Origin: Rhyzopertha dominica
Lineage: Eukaryota > Arthropoda > Insecta > Coleoptera > Bostrichidae
Assembly (NCBI GenBank): GCA_025024175.1
Contig: QCXZ01000001.1
Location: 3,534,001 to 3,598,000 of the forward strand
Length of the DNA: 64,000 nt
Reading direction: 5' to 3'
Shown here: positions 47,828 to 60,000 of the stretch, in pieces
Layout of the letters: the number at the start of each line of letters is the position of its first letter
How positions within the stretch are numbered: position 1 is the first letter of the stretch
Made by a program: the position numbers and the translations under genes
The notes under the pieces: model-generated
The model's input: only the letters and a program-made list of their open reading frames with translations
The model's database searches: none
Told to the model about the DNA's origin: nothing

Positions 47828-50800
47828 TTAATCGCTCATTTGTCTTAAGAACATGAAGCACGAAGCGGATGCTCTCATAATCTGAAAAAGAAATTTTATT
47901 AGATACTTCACTAAGATCGGTAAACTACAATTTGCCACCTTTTAGCTTTAATGCCTTCTATAGCATACCTAAGTTATTTAAGGGATTTACGAGCATAATT
48001 TTTTAATAATAACAATTATATTTATTTAAATGGATAATATGACCCAAATTTGAAGTAGGTATTACTTAAATAAATGCACGTATACTCTCGAACTTTTTGA
48101 AAAAGACTTATATCTACTTGATTTAACTTGTAATTAATAAAACTTTCAATGTGCTTGCTATGTGCNTGCCAAACTATAAAAAAATTGATGATGTAGATTC
48201 ATAATTTATTCGGGGCATTTATAGGAACCAATTATTTTTAAAATCTCTAATGAGTTTTTTAATTGGCCGTTTTCTGAATATATAGAACATTGAGGTTAGC
48301 ACTAACTTTAGAGTTGTATTTACACCCTTGGCCTATAGTTAGTAGGGTTTCGCAAGGATCTACACTAGGGCCGCCTTGGTTTTCAGTTTACCTTACACAA
48401 CTTGGTACTTGCCTTAAAATATTTTCACTAATGAAGAAAATATTTGTAATTCTATAAAATCTCTAAATGAAGAGCCCCAGTGCCTATCTACAAATTCGGC
48501 TTACTTTTATCTGTCGTTAAATCTATCTAAATGTTAAGTTATATTATATTTTGTCATAAGATATTAAGATGTTAGGCCTGCCACAAAATTAACAATGTCT
48601 TAAAAGTTGCTAGGATACTGGGACTCTACACTCCACTACCTAATTCTCCTTTGTACAAACTGTGTGGTATTTTTTTAAGTGTATTTATTTCTGTGGATAG
48701 TTTTCTTTGCCTCAGTCTTGTAGCTTTCTCTACAGCCTTGTCCTTCTTAGTTGTTACCAAATAAACTTTTGAAAGTACGTAGTAGATCTATATTGTTTAA
48801 TTTCTAGTATAATTTTCCAATACCGTCTTTTTATTTTAAGCACATTTTATAAAAAAAGTGTGCGCTTTATGTTATTTACAAAAAACGTTTTTGCCATTAT
48901 TATTTCGAACACGTATTGTATTTTGCTGTATGATTTTGAGGAAGAAAACTAAATAATGTTCTTACCGCCATGAATGACATTAAAGACAAAATGCTGAATC
49001 CACCTGCTGTAAATATTATGGGTCTCTGGCCTTGAATCATCATCATGATCAGGTTCTTTTTCGGTTTCTCCGCAATTCTGACCCAGTCGCTGTTATATAT
49101 GCCGTCTCGCAGGCTCTCGCTTTCAAGTATGGCCGCGTTCCCGTTGTAGCAATAGAAGAAAAGCTGAGAACTCATCAGCACGAAATAGCAACTCATACTG
49201 ACGAAACGGAAGCTTTGCGGGGTCGTCTGGAAAGAAAGAAAGGTGAATGGTTTGTTGAATCCTTTGATATCTGATTACCACGGATAACTGGTAGAGCTGG
49301 AAGCAAATCAAGGATAAGCTGCACAAGAACTGAAGGAGTATCAAGCGGCTGAGGTTCAACTCGACATCCTGGGCGTAATGCATGATAAAGTGATGATGAC
49401 GTATGCAGTTCTTGATGCGCTCGTTGATTTTCTCCTGTATATGGTCGGGATACAGCTCTATGGTTTCAATTCCTCTCCTCATTGTCACTTTGGGGCCTTT
49501 AGGTGGTGGTGCTTCCTAAAATTAAGAAGTAAGACATATTTTGTAAAAATACAAGGTGTTCTGAAATGATAAGCAAAAATGAAGGGGGTGATTCTACTTG
49601 AACAATTAGTGCCTATTTCTCTTTCGTATTTTTGCCAAAATTTGTGTGGAAGAACAGTCTCGGTGTATTTACTTACACTCAGATTGATCACAGTCACTTA
49701 AAGCTATTCACATGTAATAATCGTATATATCATACCTACTTATAGTAATCGATTTAGTGATTAACTAAATAAATGTTTATTTATCTATTATATAAAAGAA
49801 AGTTTGGTAGAGACCTGTGACATTGTGACTTACTTCATCTTCTTCAGATTCGAAATAAGTGATCCTGGTCAGATTATGTTTGAGTATCTGAAACTGCGTC
49901 TTGATGTGGATTATCATTCCGGTAAGCACGGCATCGGTACCGCCAATGTAGCATCCGTGAACGTAAGGTCCCATCAGTTGGTATATGAACGCCAGTTCAT
50001 AGTTGGGACTCTTTCTTAAGGAGAAAGGAATCCAGGAAATATACGGCGTGATTATTTCCTTTTCTAGGTAGGTCTCGTTGAATTCGTTCATTACTTCGTA
50101 ATGCATGGGGGTTGCCGTTAAACCATAAACACCACGCAGGCCCACTGTGAAGAAAACGAAGAAATGGATGTAGTAAGCCTGAAAAAACACGTATGTAAAT
50201 AATATTCCAAAGTAGATTCGCAGCTTGTTAAAAGAAATGTTCAATGAAAATGTTTCACGCTTTTTTATTATTATCAGATAGCCCTGACGATCGTTTAGAG
50301 CTGTCATTTTCAAAGATCATCAAAACTTAATAATTTCGGCAATATCAATGCCGTGCTGGATGTGGGAATTTTTTTTCCTGGTGTGCACTTTTAATTTCCA
50401 AATGTTCCAAAACGGTTTCGTTTTTTACCTTTCGAAATGTAAGACTTTGATATGCAGTCAGGGTTTCGTTCGGGCATAGCACTATAACTGCTCTGCTCAG
50501 AGTGACCGATGAAATTGCCTCAAATACGGATCGATCCATCAGTACTATCCTTATACTGTTGGATCAAAGTAAAGCCTTTGACCTCGTAAATTTTGAATTG
50601 TTGATTGCTAAATTGAGTTACATAGGTTTTGACTAGGTCGCACAGAGATGGTTTTCAAGCTATCTCTACGGCAGGATGCAGAGAATAATACTAAGCGATT
50701 TTTTACCCTCAGATCTAAAAAAACTAGAAGTGGCGTCCCTCAGGGTAGTATCTTGAGGCCTATATTACTCTTACTGTATACTTTTGATTTGCCTGCAGCT

Positions 50801-53433
50801 TTGTTTAGTTAACAGATTCAGCTTTATGCTGATGACGCTCAGCTGCATTTTCCTTGTATCACAGGAGATGTTGATAATGCAATAGCTGTTATTAATCATG
50901 ATTTAAATTATTATTTTCTAAGTGGTGCAGAAAACATGATCTAAAGCCTAATCTTAAAAAATCTATTGCTATGTGCATTGATAATCAGCATTGCAGTGAC
51001 CCTGTGTGTTCAAATTACAGTGTTACAATTGATGGAACTGTGCTTGATTGGGTAGACTCTGCATAAAATTTGGGTGTCGTCTTTGATAGAAGTTTATGTT
51101 TTAACAAACATTGCCAAGAAGTGTACAAAATATGTCTTTTTAAATTAAAAACCATGTACGGCTTAAGCGACATCTTGGATGATAATGTAAGGTTAAAATT
51201 AGTAAAGGCATTAATTTATCCTCATGTAGATTATTGTTCTCAAGTTTACTATCATTATATGCCCAAGTACAATCGATTAAAAATGTTAGAATGCTTGTAT
51301 ATGATACGTGTGCAAGGTTCCATTCAGAGAGCACATCACTCCATATTTAATTCGTTTAAATGAACCAAAAATGAATATCAGAATGGAATATTTATATAGC
51401 ATACTATTGTATAAGATTTATACTAATAGGGTACCTTCTTGTCTAACAGATATTCTTGTGAGTCGCTCTCAAATTCATGATATCAATGTTAGATATAATT
51501 CTTTTACCTTGCCTCAACATCGCACATCAAAGTTTGAGGGTAGTTATGGTTACATAGCTCCTACATTATTGAATAAAATTCTTGATATCGCAGAGCTGCC
51601 ACTGGCGGCGTTCAGTCGTCGTCTTAGGCGTCGTTTTTTGAGTAATTTGCAATTGGATTGATTTGTATGTTAGTTTTTTATATAACGCGTTTCAGTATAT
51701 TTGTTTGTAAACGGGGAAGTGGTAGAATGACTGGCGTCAAATCTCCTATCTTTTGTGTACATTATCTTGCACAATAAATAACTTTGTTATTATTATTATT
51801 ATCTTGTTTTGATCTAAACAATGATTATAGTTCAGACACTTTTTGTATTCTCGTAAAATTTTATAGCAGAGAGACTCCAACATAACTGCAGGGAAAGGAT
51901 CCAGGGTCGGACTTAGCAAATTCGGAAGGACGTGAAGCAAATCCAAAAAGTATTTCTTATGGTTTAAGCCGGAAAATTTATGAATTTTTCGGGAAGAATA
52001 TTGTGGTGTTTACAAAAAAACGATTGAACATCAACTGGTCGAGATATAGACTACAAGTTTGTTATTTTAAATAGAACGACCCCATTTTTATAGCGCATAC
52101 GATTTAGGGCGTCGAATTAAACAAAAAAAAGAACTCTTTAAAATACATTTTGCGGTTTGTTGCTGTCCCTTTTTTAACGCGGAAGGGGGTCAGGGATTCC
52201 TCTCCCGGAATTTTTTTTCACTGTTAAGTATGTTACTGAATATTGACCTTTTCAGTGCAATACATTGTGAAGAAGATACTAAAATATCAAAATTGGTAGT
52301 TGAGCTTGTCCCCCAATGGATGAGGTGTTAAGGAAACCTCCGCCTTATAATTTAATTTTTTTATTTTAATGTAAAGAACCGTGAAACAGTAGTAAGAAAT
52401 AATGTTATACCCCAGGAGAATAGGTCAGGTCAGGTCTGTGTTTTTTCTTGAACGTGACATATTGAAACAAGCACTAAAATCTAAAATTGACAATTATAAA
52501 TAATGTTATTGTAGGATCAGAAATATTCTGAAGTCTTTAGGTCTGTTTATATTATAGTAATATTTTGTTACAAAAATGGTATTACATTATGAAATTTAAT
52601 GTTTTGTCCTTGGTAAAACAAATTATTTTAAAAAATCCGACAGTTTTTATTTAGTTTTTGTACTTTTGAATGTAAAACTTAATGGAAATAGAGAAAAAAG
52701 AACAAAACCTAATTATAACGGGTGAATGAATGCTACCAAGTATGAAAGTGTATTTAAATCTGCATTTAGTTTGTAAACAGACAATTGTTAAAGCGATTTG
52801 TAGTTGGATTAGGTTTAAAACTACATATATTATTAATAAATAAAATAAATTAAAAGAAGTCTGTTTACCTCCGAACCCCTAAATTATTTAATTTTGATTT
52901 TTTATCCGTGCGTGCCTGTACAACATGTGTGTGTGGATAATAAATTAATAATTACAGGCGCATCATACTACCAACCTGATAATTAGCCTGTTTTATTGCA
53001 TCCTTGACAAAAGTGATCTCTTGCTCCCCACCCCTTTCCAGCCTAGGTCTCAAACTGTCTCCTTCAAGTACCTCCAACAACTCCCTAATCTTGCTTCGTT
53101 TAATTACGAACATTATGATTTTTGCGCACCCTAAAGAAACCGCAATCCTACTTATTAAATTAAAACAAACGATATCGTATACTCACCCAAAAAATGTGTC
53201 ATGAAGTAGCTCATGCCGAAAGTCAGCCGGTCGATATCATTATAACTCAGCATGCTCTCTGCACCTTCGGTAATAGCAAACAAAATCGGGATAGTGATCA
53301 CGAAAGTTATAGCGTATACGTAATACAACGCAGTGATGATCGGATGGTGATTCACATGTTTCACCGGTATGCCCATCCATTTCAGCAGGTTCAGGTTTAC
53401 ACTGAAATAATCCGTAGGATAGTCGTCCTTCAT
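47828..53433 (-). CDS. OR-C: odorant receptor, 6 exons, 432 aa, intact
   Basis: Insect odorant receptor (7-TM, inverted topology, expected partner Orco in the dendrite membrane). Exons: 53433-53187, 53130-52976, 50178-49834, 49515-49279, 49226-48966, 47881-47828, phases 1,0,0,0,0, no internal stop. N-terminus MKDDYPTDYFSVNLNLLKW; TM1 about residues 31-54 (YYVYAITFVITIPILFAIT). EL2 region carries SPNYELAFIYQL; TM5 area LLQFLCSLSLICFQLYQLSV; TM6-7 SQLFFYCYNGN and QRPIIFTAGGFSILSLMSFM; last exon IMRASASCFMFLRQMSD. The donor of exon 2 (GTTGGT) is weak. Intron 2 contains a LINE. Closest relatives in the window are OR-B and OR-D; the ligand cannot be read from sequence. Confidence 0.92.
48345..48780 (+). 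mobile_element. LINE RT relic in OR-C intron 5
   Basis: The plus strand has SRVSQGSTLGPPWFSVYLTQ, a decayed RT motif B, followed by a thumb-like region with stops. OR-C intron 5 (47882-48965) holds nothing else recognisable; one ambiguous base at 48166. Confidence 0.4.
50530..51805 (+). mobile_element. LINE relic with (ATT)n tail in OR-C intron 2
   Basis: Blocks in order on the plus strand: LLDQSKAFDLVNFELLIAKL (motif A), SGVPQGSILRPILLLLYTFD (motif B), LYADDAQLHF (motif C), LGVVFDRSLCFNKHCQEVYK (thumb), LVKALIYPHVDYCSQVYY and a 117-codon C-terminal tail (51308-51661) with RTSKFEGSYGYIAPTLLNK. It ends in an ATT tract near 51790. Frames are broken, orientation opposite to OR-C. Confidence 0.8.
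51806..52975 (-). other. OR-C intron 2, part between LINE and exon 2
   Basis: AT-rich, no recognisable coding or element sequence. Confidence 0.4.
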
Positions 53434-55082
53434 GGTAGCTGATCAGAAGTAAACTAGTGTTTGCGTTAGCTTGCATTTATATGGCGGGGTTTTCTTTCGA
53501 AAACTGTCTTTTGAAATTTTGATGAGTTCATGGAGCGCAACCAGTCAATTTTTATGTCGACCGAACATGTGTTTGCTGATTCATTATTTCTTTAGCTGGG
53601 AGAACAGCACCAGACACAAGGGTTTCATCAATTTTACTTACACAGGGTGTCCACATTTAGAGATTTTACTGTTTATACTAATGTATTGGCTTCTTTTGGT
53701 ATATAACCAATATATTTCCATTGGAGGTAGCCCATTATTGTCTGAAATTTGGAATAACATGGATTTCCTATTGTTTATACCAACTACTTACTTGTTTATT
53801 TATGGCAAATGTGAAAAAAATCGCCAGATGAGCTTGTGACAATGTAGAAAGGAAACAGTTTCTATCAAACATTATTATGCGGTGCAATCCATTTACTACC
53901 AAACATTTCTTCTAAAATTTCTGCAATACCACCTTCATTATGAGAGGGTGCCATGTCGTGTTGCTGTCACGGAGCAGATGCTTCATTTATTGGCAAACTG
54001 TCCACAACTTCTTTTAAAAAAAAGCCATCGGTGTTCAAATTTTCCTCTTTGATTTGTAGACATAAATGCAATCATTTTCAGTTGCACAATAAATTGCCAA
54101 CGATCCACAATTGTTTTATCTGTTATAAAGTGCAACTATAGAAAATTTTGCCTCATCATCGCTCCAATAATATTAGCCAGAAACAAGTTATTTTCTTCTA
54201 TATTACCTGTCATAAACGCTCAAAAATTAACAGCGTTTTAATAAATGTGTGTTTTAGACCTTAACTTACTGGAATAAAAAATATTAAAAAGCCTAGCTAT
54301 TGTGTAACATTCGTCAAAAAAATATTTTAAAATATTATCGTTTGAAATTCTTAAATAATAATCTTTACGATAATAGGAGTGACAGATTTGATTTGACACC
54401 AGTATAAATCTTATTTAAACAATTGTTTCCGTGACACATTATCAATCCAGATTTAGATGTCCTTAACATAAAATTGGTACAAAGTAACAAACTTTAAGAA
54501 AGCCGCATCTTTACAATAGATATAGTTTTATTTGAGATAACAAAGGCATTTTAGTTCAAAATTGACTAAACGTAATGAGCCATCTTGTAGATATTTATCA
54601 AAATACGGTTGTTTTTCAGTGAATTTGAAGTTACTGAACTTTAGAGTAATCCATGTCGTTGTCATTTTTCTCACAAAAATAAAGACAGTCTACTAGTGCT
54701 GAGCATTTGTTTTTAATGAAAAAGAATGTTTGCAGCTTATTATGGGTTTTGATTACACGTTGCAGTTGTACAACTTTATTATGAGCGGTTGTCACAGCAT
54801 GATGTGAGAGGGTAATAAATAATTCGTGCTTTTAAAAATTCATCACAGTTATTGTAGATTTTTAACTACGAAGAACAGATTAAACCTTGTTACATCTGGA
54901 ACTGATTACTGTTCACTAATCTGTAATCATCCATATTTATTATAGCACCCGAGCTATTGTTTGTGCAGTAATTAAAATCTACAACACAAACAAATTAAGA
55001 ANGACTTATTAAGTCTGATATATACAAGTGTACTGTCGTCTATAAGACATCAAAGACCGGCAGGCAAACAGTTTTGTACAAC
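53434..55082. other. Divergent intergenic region between OR-C (-) and the OBP gene (+)
   Basis: The two start codons face away from each other across 1.65 kb. An open frame 53471-53839 has no known motif; ACAGGGTGTCC near 53642 looks like a transposon tip. GATATATACAAG at 55018 is a possible OBP TATA box. One ambiguous base at 55003. Confidence 0.4.
55018..55026 (+). promoter_or_regulatory. Possible TATA box of the OBP gene
   Basis: ATATATACA lies 60 bases upstream of the OBP ATG, giving room for a start site near 55045-55050. No transcript evidence. Confidence 0.25.
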
Positions 55083-56124
55083 ATGATTATGAAAAATATT
55101 ATTTTACTTCCCTTATTCTCGGTGCTTGCAACAAGTGTACAGGTATCTCAGTGTTCAATTTGTTTTGGCTATTAGGTAAACGAATTTTGTTTAACAGACA
55201 CCAGAAGAAATACTGGTTAAAATGAGTAAGGTTCATGATGCTTGTGTCCAGAGACTTGGAATTAGTGAAGGTACGTACTTAAAGAGATGCATTGATATGG
55301 ATGAAATGATTAAAATAAAAACACGAACATGCATAGTCAAAACCCCAATAAAAAATAAAATGACATATATATTCATGCATTTCCGGCGATCGTTGTAGTA
55401 GAACAGAAGCTTCTTTCAATCACTTTTACTAAGATGGAATATTTAAAGAACATTTCCTAGAATCGTGGGTTGATCCCTTTTACATATTTAAAGACATCTT
55501 TTCTGTTTTTTCTTTCTTTAGATAAGCTGAAATTTGTTATTCATGCTATAACAATATATTTTTTCCTGATAAAGGCTAGTTATAAGTAAACGATTTTATA
55601 TAAAATAACTATATGTTCTTTTCGCAGATGTAATTGCTAAATACCGTATTACAGACAGCAGTCCGCCAGTAATGGTGAGTCTTCATCTCTGTTTTGTCAA
55701 TTAACTGACCGTAATTCACACTTCTTAGTGTTACGTGGATTGCCTGATGACCACCTCAGGATGGGTAGGCTTTTTTAACTCCAAATATGCATCCAAAAGT
55801 ATTCATCCAGTGATTGCTTTTTGTAGATGAAAGACGGTAAAATTCAGCGCGAATCTACAATCGAAAGTTTTGATCCCGCGAGAAGAAACTACGCAGTTAA
55901 GGTCTTGGACAGCTGCGAAAATGTTGAAGGTTAATTTGGTATAAGAAATGTAATATTAAAGTAACTTTGATCGTTTATTTATGCAGTTGGTACACATCCC
56001 TGTGAACACAGCTACAATTTTCACCTTTGTGCTTACCGCACGGATCCAGAGGTATGTCACAAAAAATCATGTCACGGAGAAAGGTCAAATCTATTTTTTG
56101 TTGTAGAATTATTATTTGGCTTAA
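55083..56124 (+). CDS. Classic odorant-binding protein (OBP), 7 exons, 133 aa
   Basis: Secreted PBP/GOBP-family carrier of small hydrophobic ligands in sensillum lymph. Exons: 55083-55142, 55198-55270, 55628-55674, 55729-55764, 55827-55929, 55987-56051, 56107-56124 (TAA); all GT..AG, phases 0,1,0,0,1,0. Signal peptide: first 20 residues, MKNIILLPLFSVLATS core; a second ATG is at 55089. Six cysteines at 36, 61, 65, 102, 112 and 121 give C-X24-C-X3-C-X36-C-X9-C-X8-C, the classic OBP spacing with three disulfides. The CYVDCLMTTSGWMKDGKIQ block is typical. The C-terminus is short (YRTDPENYYLA). AATAAA at 56270-56275. It lies on the opposite strand between two OR genes. Confidence 0.93.
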
Positions 56125-56269
56125 TACAACTCCGTTTCTTTCTTTCTTCGCACACAACTGGTTTAACTTGATAAAGGCAGCGAAAAATACAAACAACTTG
56201 CTTGTGTTATCTTTAACGTACGTACGTGTGCACGTTGCACCCAAATGGTAATGGAGTAGTTTAATTTTA

Positions 56270-56275
56270 AATAAA
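56270..56275 (+). terminator. Polyadenylation signal of the OBP gene
   Basis: AATAAA 146 bases after the stop codon. Confidence 0.55.
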
Positions 56276-57014
56276 GAGATTTTCTTTCAGCTGAAATAAG
56301 TATTTTTTTCTTTGATGAAGACAGTGCACCTTTATTGCATTTATGTAAAACTTTTGTGTCACAATTTCTAAAATTATGATTTAAATGTAAGGTATGATTC
56401 GCAAATTATGAATGCAGTTTTTTTTAATTGCTTCCTTGTTCATTCCTGCTCTTGTAGAGATCTTCCCTCCTGGCTATCCTGTGTAAACTAAGTTGCAATC
56501 TATCAACTTCTGAATGGGACAAAAGTGGAAATTTGTCTTTTGTGTGGACAAGTATGGAACAAAATCCCCATCACCTTTAAAAGAAACTTTGAGATCGTTT
56601 TTTTAATTTTTAAAATGTAATTTGAAGTCTTGTCGAAATATTTAGTAGAAACTTACGCTTTGTTATCAAGCGTATTATTAAAATTTAATTAATGATTTGT
56701 GATTTGAGTTGTGTTATTCGATCGTTAATTGTTAATCTGGTTTAACATAAAACAGTGAGACCTAACCTTCTGTCTAAAACTTTTCCAGCCTCTTCTTGAT
56801 GTAGGTAATGTTCGAGTCTTGGTGCTAATGAATTTTGGCGAAAGGTCCCTCTAGATATTGGATTATTAAACACAGAAATAAATCTGATGGATAACTTACA
56901 AATTAATATGAATACGTACAGGAATGTTAAGATTTATTCAATTAGTACAGCGAACAGCAGGCAGAACAAAACATAAAAGTTATTACAAGGTTTATGTATT
57001 TCTTACAGAATGCT
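56276..57014. other. Convergent 3' region between OBP (+) and OR-D (-)
   Basis: No gene. TTTATT at 56933-56938 is AATAAA on the minus strand, 77 bases beyond the OR-D stop, and is a good polyadenylation signal for OR-D. Confidence 0.45.
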
Positions 57015-60000
57015 CTATTCTCCCATCTTTCTTAAAAACATGAAATAAGAGGCGGATCCCTTTATAATCTGGAACATAAAAAAATTAAATTTAGTTTGTA
57101 TATTTCAAATAGTTTATCATTGTTTTTTTTTAGATTTTTTCTGCATTTTGAAGACGTCATCGGATATTTTTTAAATGAAACCAACATAAACATTCAGATG
57201 CAATGACAGTGACGTGGACGAAATTCTACCTCAGCTCACTATAGTGTTGATGCTCTTTCAAAATACATCCATACATACATTCAGGTTGTTCCCAATTAAT
57301 TTATATATTTCATTTACAAAAATTCTGATGATGTCATCATTTGAAATAAATGAACATCGAGAACGCCAAAATACAGAAAAAATCGTTGCCTTAAAATAAA
57401 CAACTCTACATTACTAAGGGGATTATTAAGCTATCTATTTGTAGCAAAATGTACCTTTTATAACAGTAACGTACAAACCTAAAGCTAGATTTATTTCTGT
57501 GCCACTTACGTTTAGAACCCATTTTTTTCACTTTAATTGAAAGTTTTTTATTATGGCATACTATTAATGTAGTTAAACTCGGTTTCGTCTGTATGCACTT
57601 GGATAAAAGTGCAACAATAGTAATACAAAGCTTCCCTGACATCTTTTTAGCATTCAAACTGTGGAACTACAAAAACAAGGAAAGTGTCTTACTGCCATGT
57701 AAGAGACCAGTGATAAAACACTGAATCCTCCAGCTGTAAAAACTGCTGGTTTCTGCGCCGCTATCATTGTGATTATCAACATCCTTTTTGCCTTCTCGCT
57801 GGCCACTATCCAATCGCTGTCGAAGATTGCATCTTTCAATGTTTCGCTATGCACTATAACTTCGTTACCATTATAGCAATAGAAAAATAGCTGAGAGCAC
57901 ATAAGGATGAGATAAAATGTAATGCTGAGGAACCTAAAGCTTTTTGGCGTGGTCTGAAAACGAAAACATCATCGTCAATAGAAAGTATGTCGAAAATGAA
58001 ACGAACCAATCACAGAACAAGAAATTGCCGTCAAAAAAAGTTAACTTACCACAGAAAGCTGAAAGAGCGTGAAACAGATTAAAAGCAGACTGCACAGGAA
58101 TTGCATAAGTATTATCAAGCTCAGATGTGTCTCTAGATCTCTGCAGTACTGCATGATGACATGGTGGTGTCGTATGCAATCTCTACACTTCTCCATTACG
58201 CCTGACTGAAGCGATTCCGGAATGAGTTCAACCTTTTCATATGTACCCAATTTTACCTTCATACTTTTGTTGTCTTTTTTCACCTGTAACAATTCTCAAT
58301 TAATTAGGTAGCTTGGAAACAAGCTGATTTAACGTATGTGTTTTGTCTCACTTGATTTATCAGATAACTCTGACGATTTTTTCGACCATAACAGCGTTAT
58401 ACTGAACTCAGATGTGCAGAATTTTGTTTACGTCCCCTTTTTACAGGGGTGTAAAGTACAGATGTAAAATTTTCTCGCCTGGGTTTTGAAGGCCGACTTT
58501 ATAATTTCGGCAATATCAAAGGAATTTCTATTTATGTATTTGCCAAATGTTTTTTCTGATGCTGAGCTTTCTTTCACACTAGTTAATTTATTAAACACAA
58601 ACAACTTTTCTAAACTTAATTTAGATCCCACAGGCCAGTTCCAGAAAGAAGCCACTAGCATTTTAAAATCTTCAGAACGCTTGATATCAAACAAATTAAG
58701 AATAATGAACCCCCGAGCTCCAATTCTATATTCACAAAAATGGGATACCTTTGAGACCGGTTGCTTCTTACGTTAATAATCCATCGCATAAATTATGCAA
58801 ATTCGCCAACAACATTTTTGAAATTTTCAGAACACCTACTTGTACAGACAACATTATTCCCTATTCTTCTGTGCACCCTCATACCATAAAATAGCAGCTT
58901 TCCATTCTCTTTTTCAGACTTTTTAAAATTCCCCTTACTTTAAAAAGAACTTGGTGTAATTCTTCAAATTGTTTATAATAACGGTTTTCCAAATTACTTA
59001 ATAGAAAAATTGTACTATAAATACCTGACAAAATTTAAGTTTTCTTTTAACACCATCACATGTGATAAAAAAGTTAAAATTTGGTACTCCCTTAGGTTTA
59101 TTTATCAATAATTCTAATTCTTTAAATATAATTCTAAATTATTTGCATCTAATGACATAAATATTGCCTTTTCGACTATAGGCAGTGTCGTTTTCGTTTT
59201 AAATCATTCAGGCATATTCAGGCGTATAACAGAATTAAAGAACATGTTGCGAATATAAATGCAAACAAAAGCACAACAGGTTTTGCTGACCATTGCATAG
59301 AAAATAACCATTACCTAGATTTAAACGACTTTAAAGCTTTACATTGCGAAAGGAAAAGTAAAAAACTGAACCTTTTAGAACTTTTGGAAATTTAATAAGC
59401 TCAGCATCAGAAAAAACGGGTTATACCGAATTCGCCACCGACTAACTTCTTAATCCCAAAAATGTAGGCAGGTAGATAATCCCCGACCGAATTCGCCACC
59501 AAGTCGCCCAGGTATAAAGATGGTCTTTCTAGGAAAGATGTAATTTAGGGTCAATATAGGTTTAAGAGTAATACGGGGGCGCGTATTAAAGTTTTGGTTA
59601 ATTGCAATTTGCATTTTGAAGTGCTAGTGCCAATGTGTTCGATCTCTAATATATGGTAATCGGCATATCCAAAATTTACAAGGTACGCTTGAATTTCAAA
59701 ACTAGAATAAGGCAATAAATTACTTTTAACCAAGCCAGATTGAACCCGCTAAAATGTTTTTTATTCTATTTTGGCAGTTATACTTACTAGGTATTACTTA
59801 AGGAGACGAACATTACATTCCAATAAGTAGGTATACAAAAATCTAATTTAAATTTAAACTTCTGTGTATTCGACCCTGCTTGGTAAAAGAGTAATTTATA
59901 CCGCAGGTTTAATTTTTTAAATATCTGCTTTGCAAATTTTAAATTCACCGAAATTTTCTACGCATACAGGGCACAAGATATCAATAAAATGTACCTACTT

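Noticed and set aside
53471..53839. 122-codon hydrophobic open frame upstream of OR-C
   Set aside because: No OR, GR or other family motif; begins inside the OR-C upstream region and crosses a transposon-tip-like sequence.
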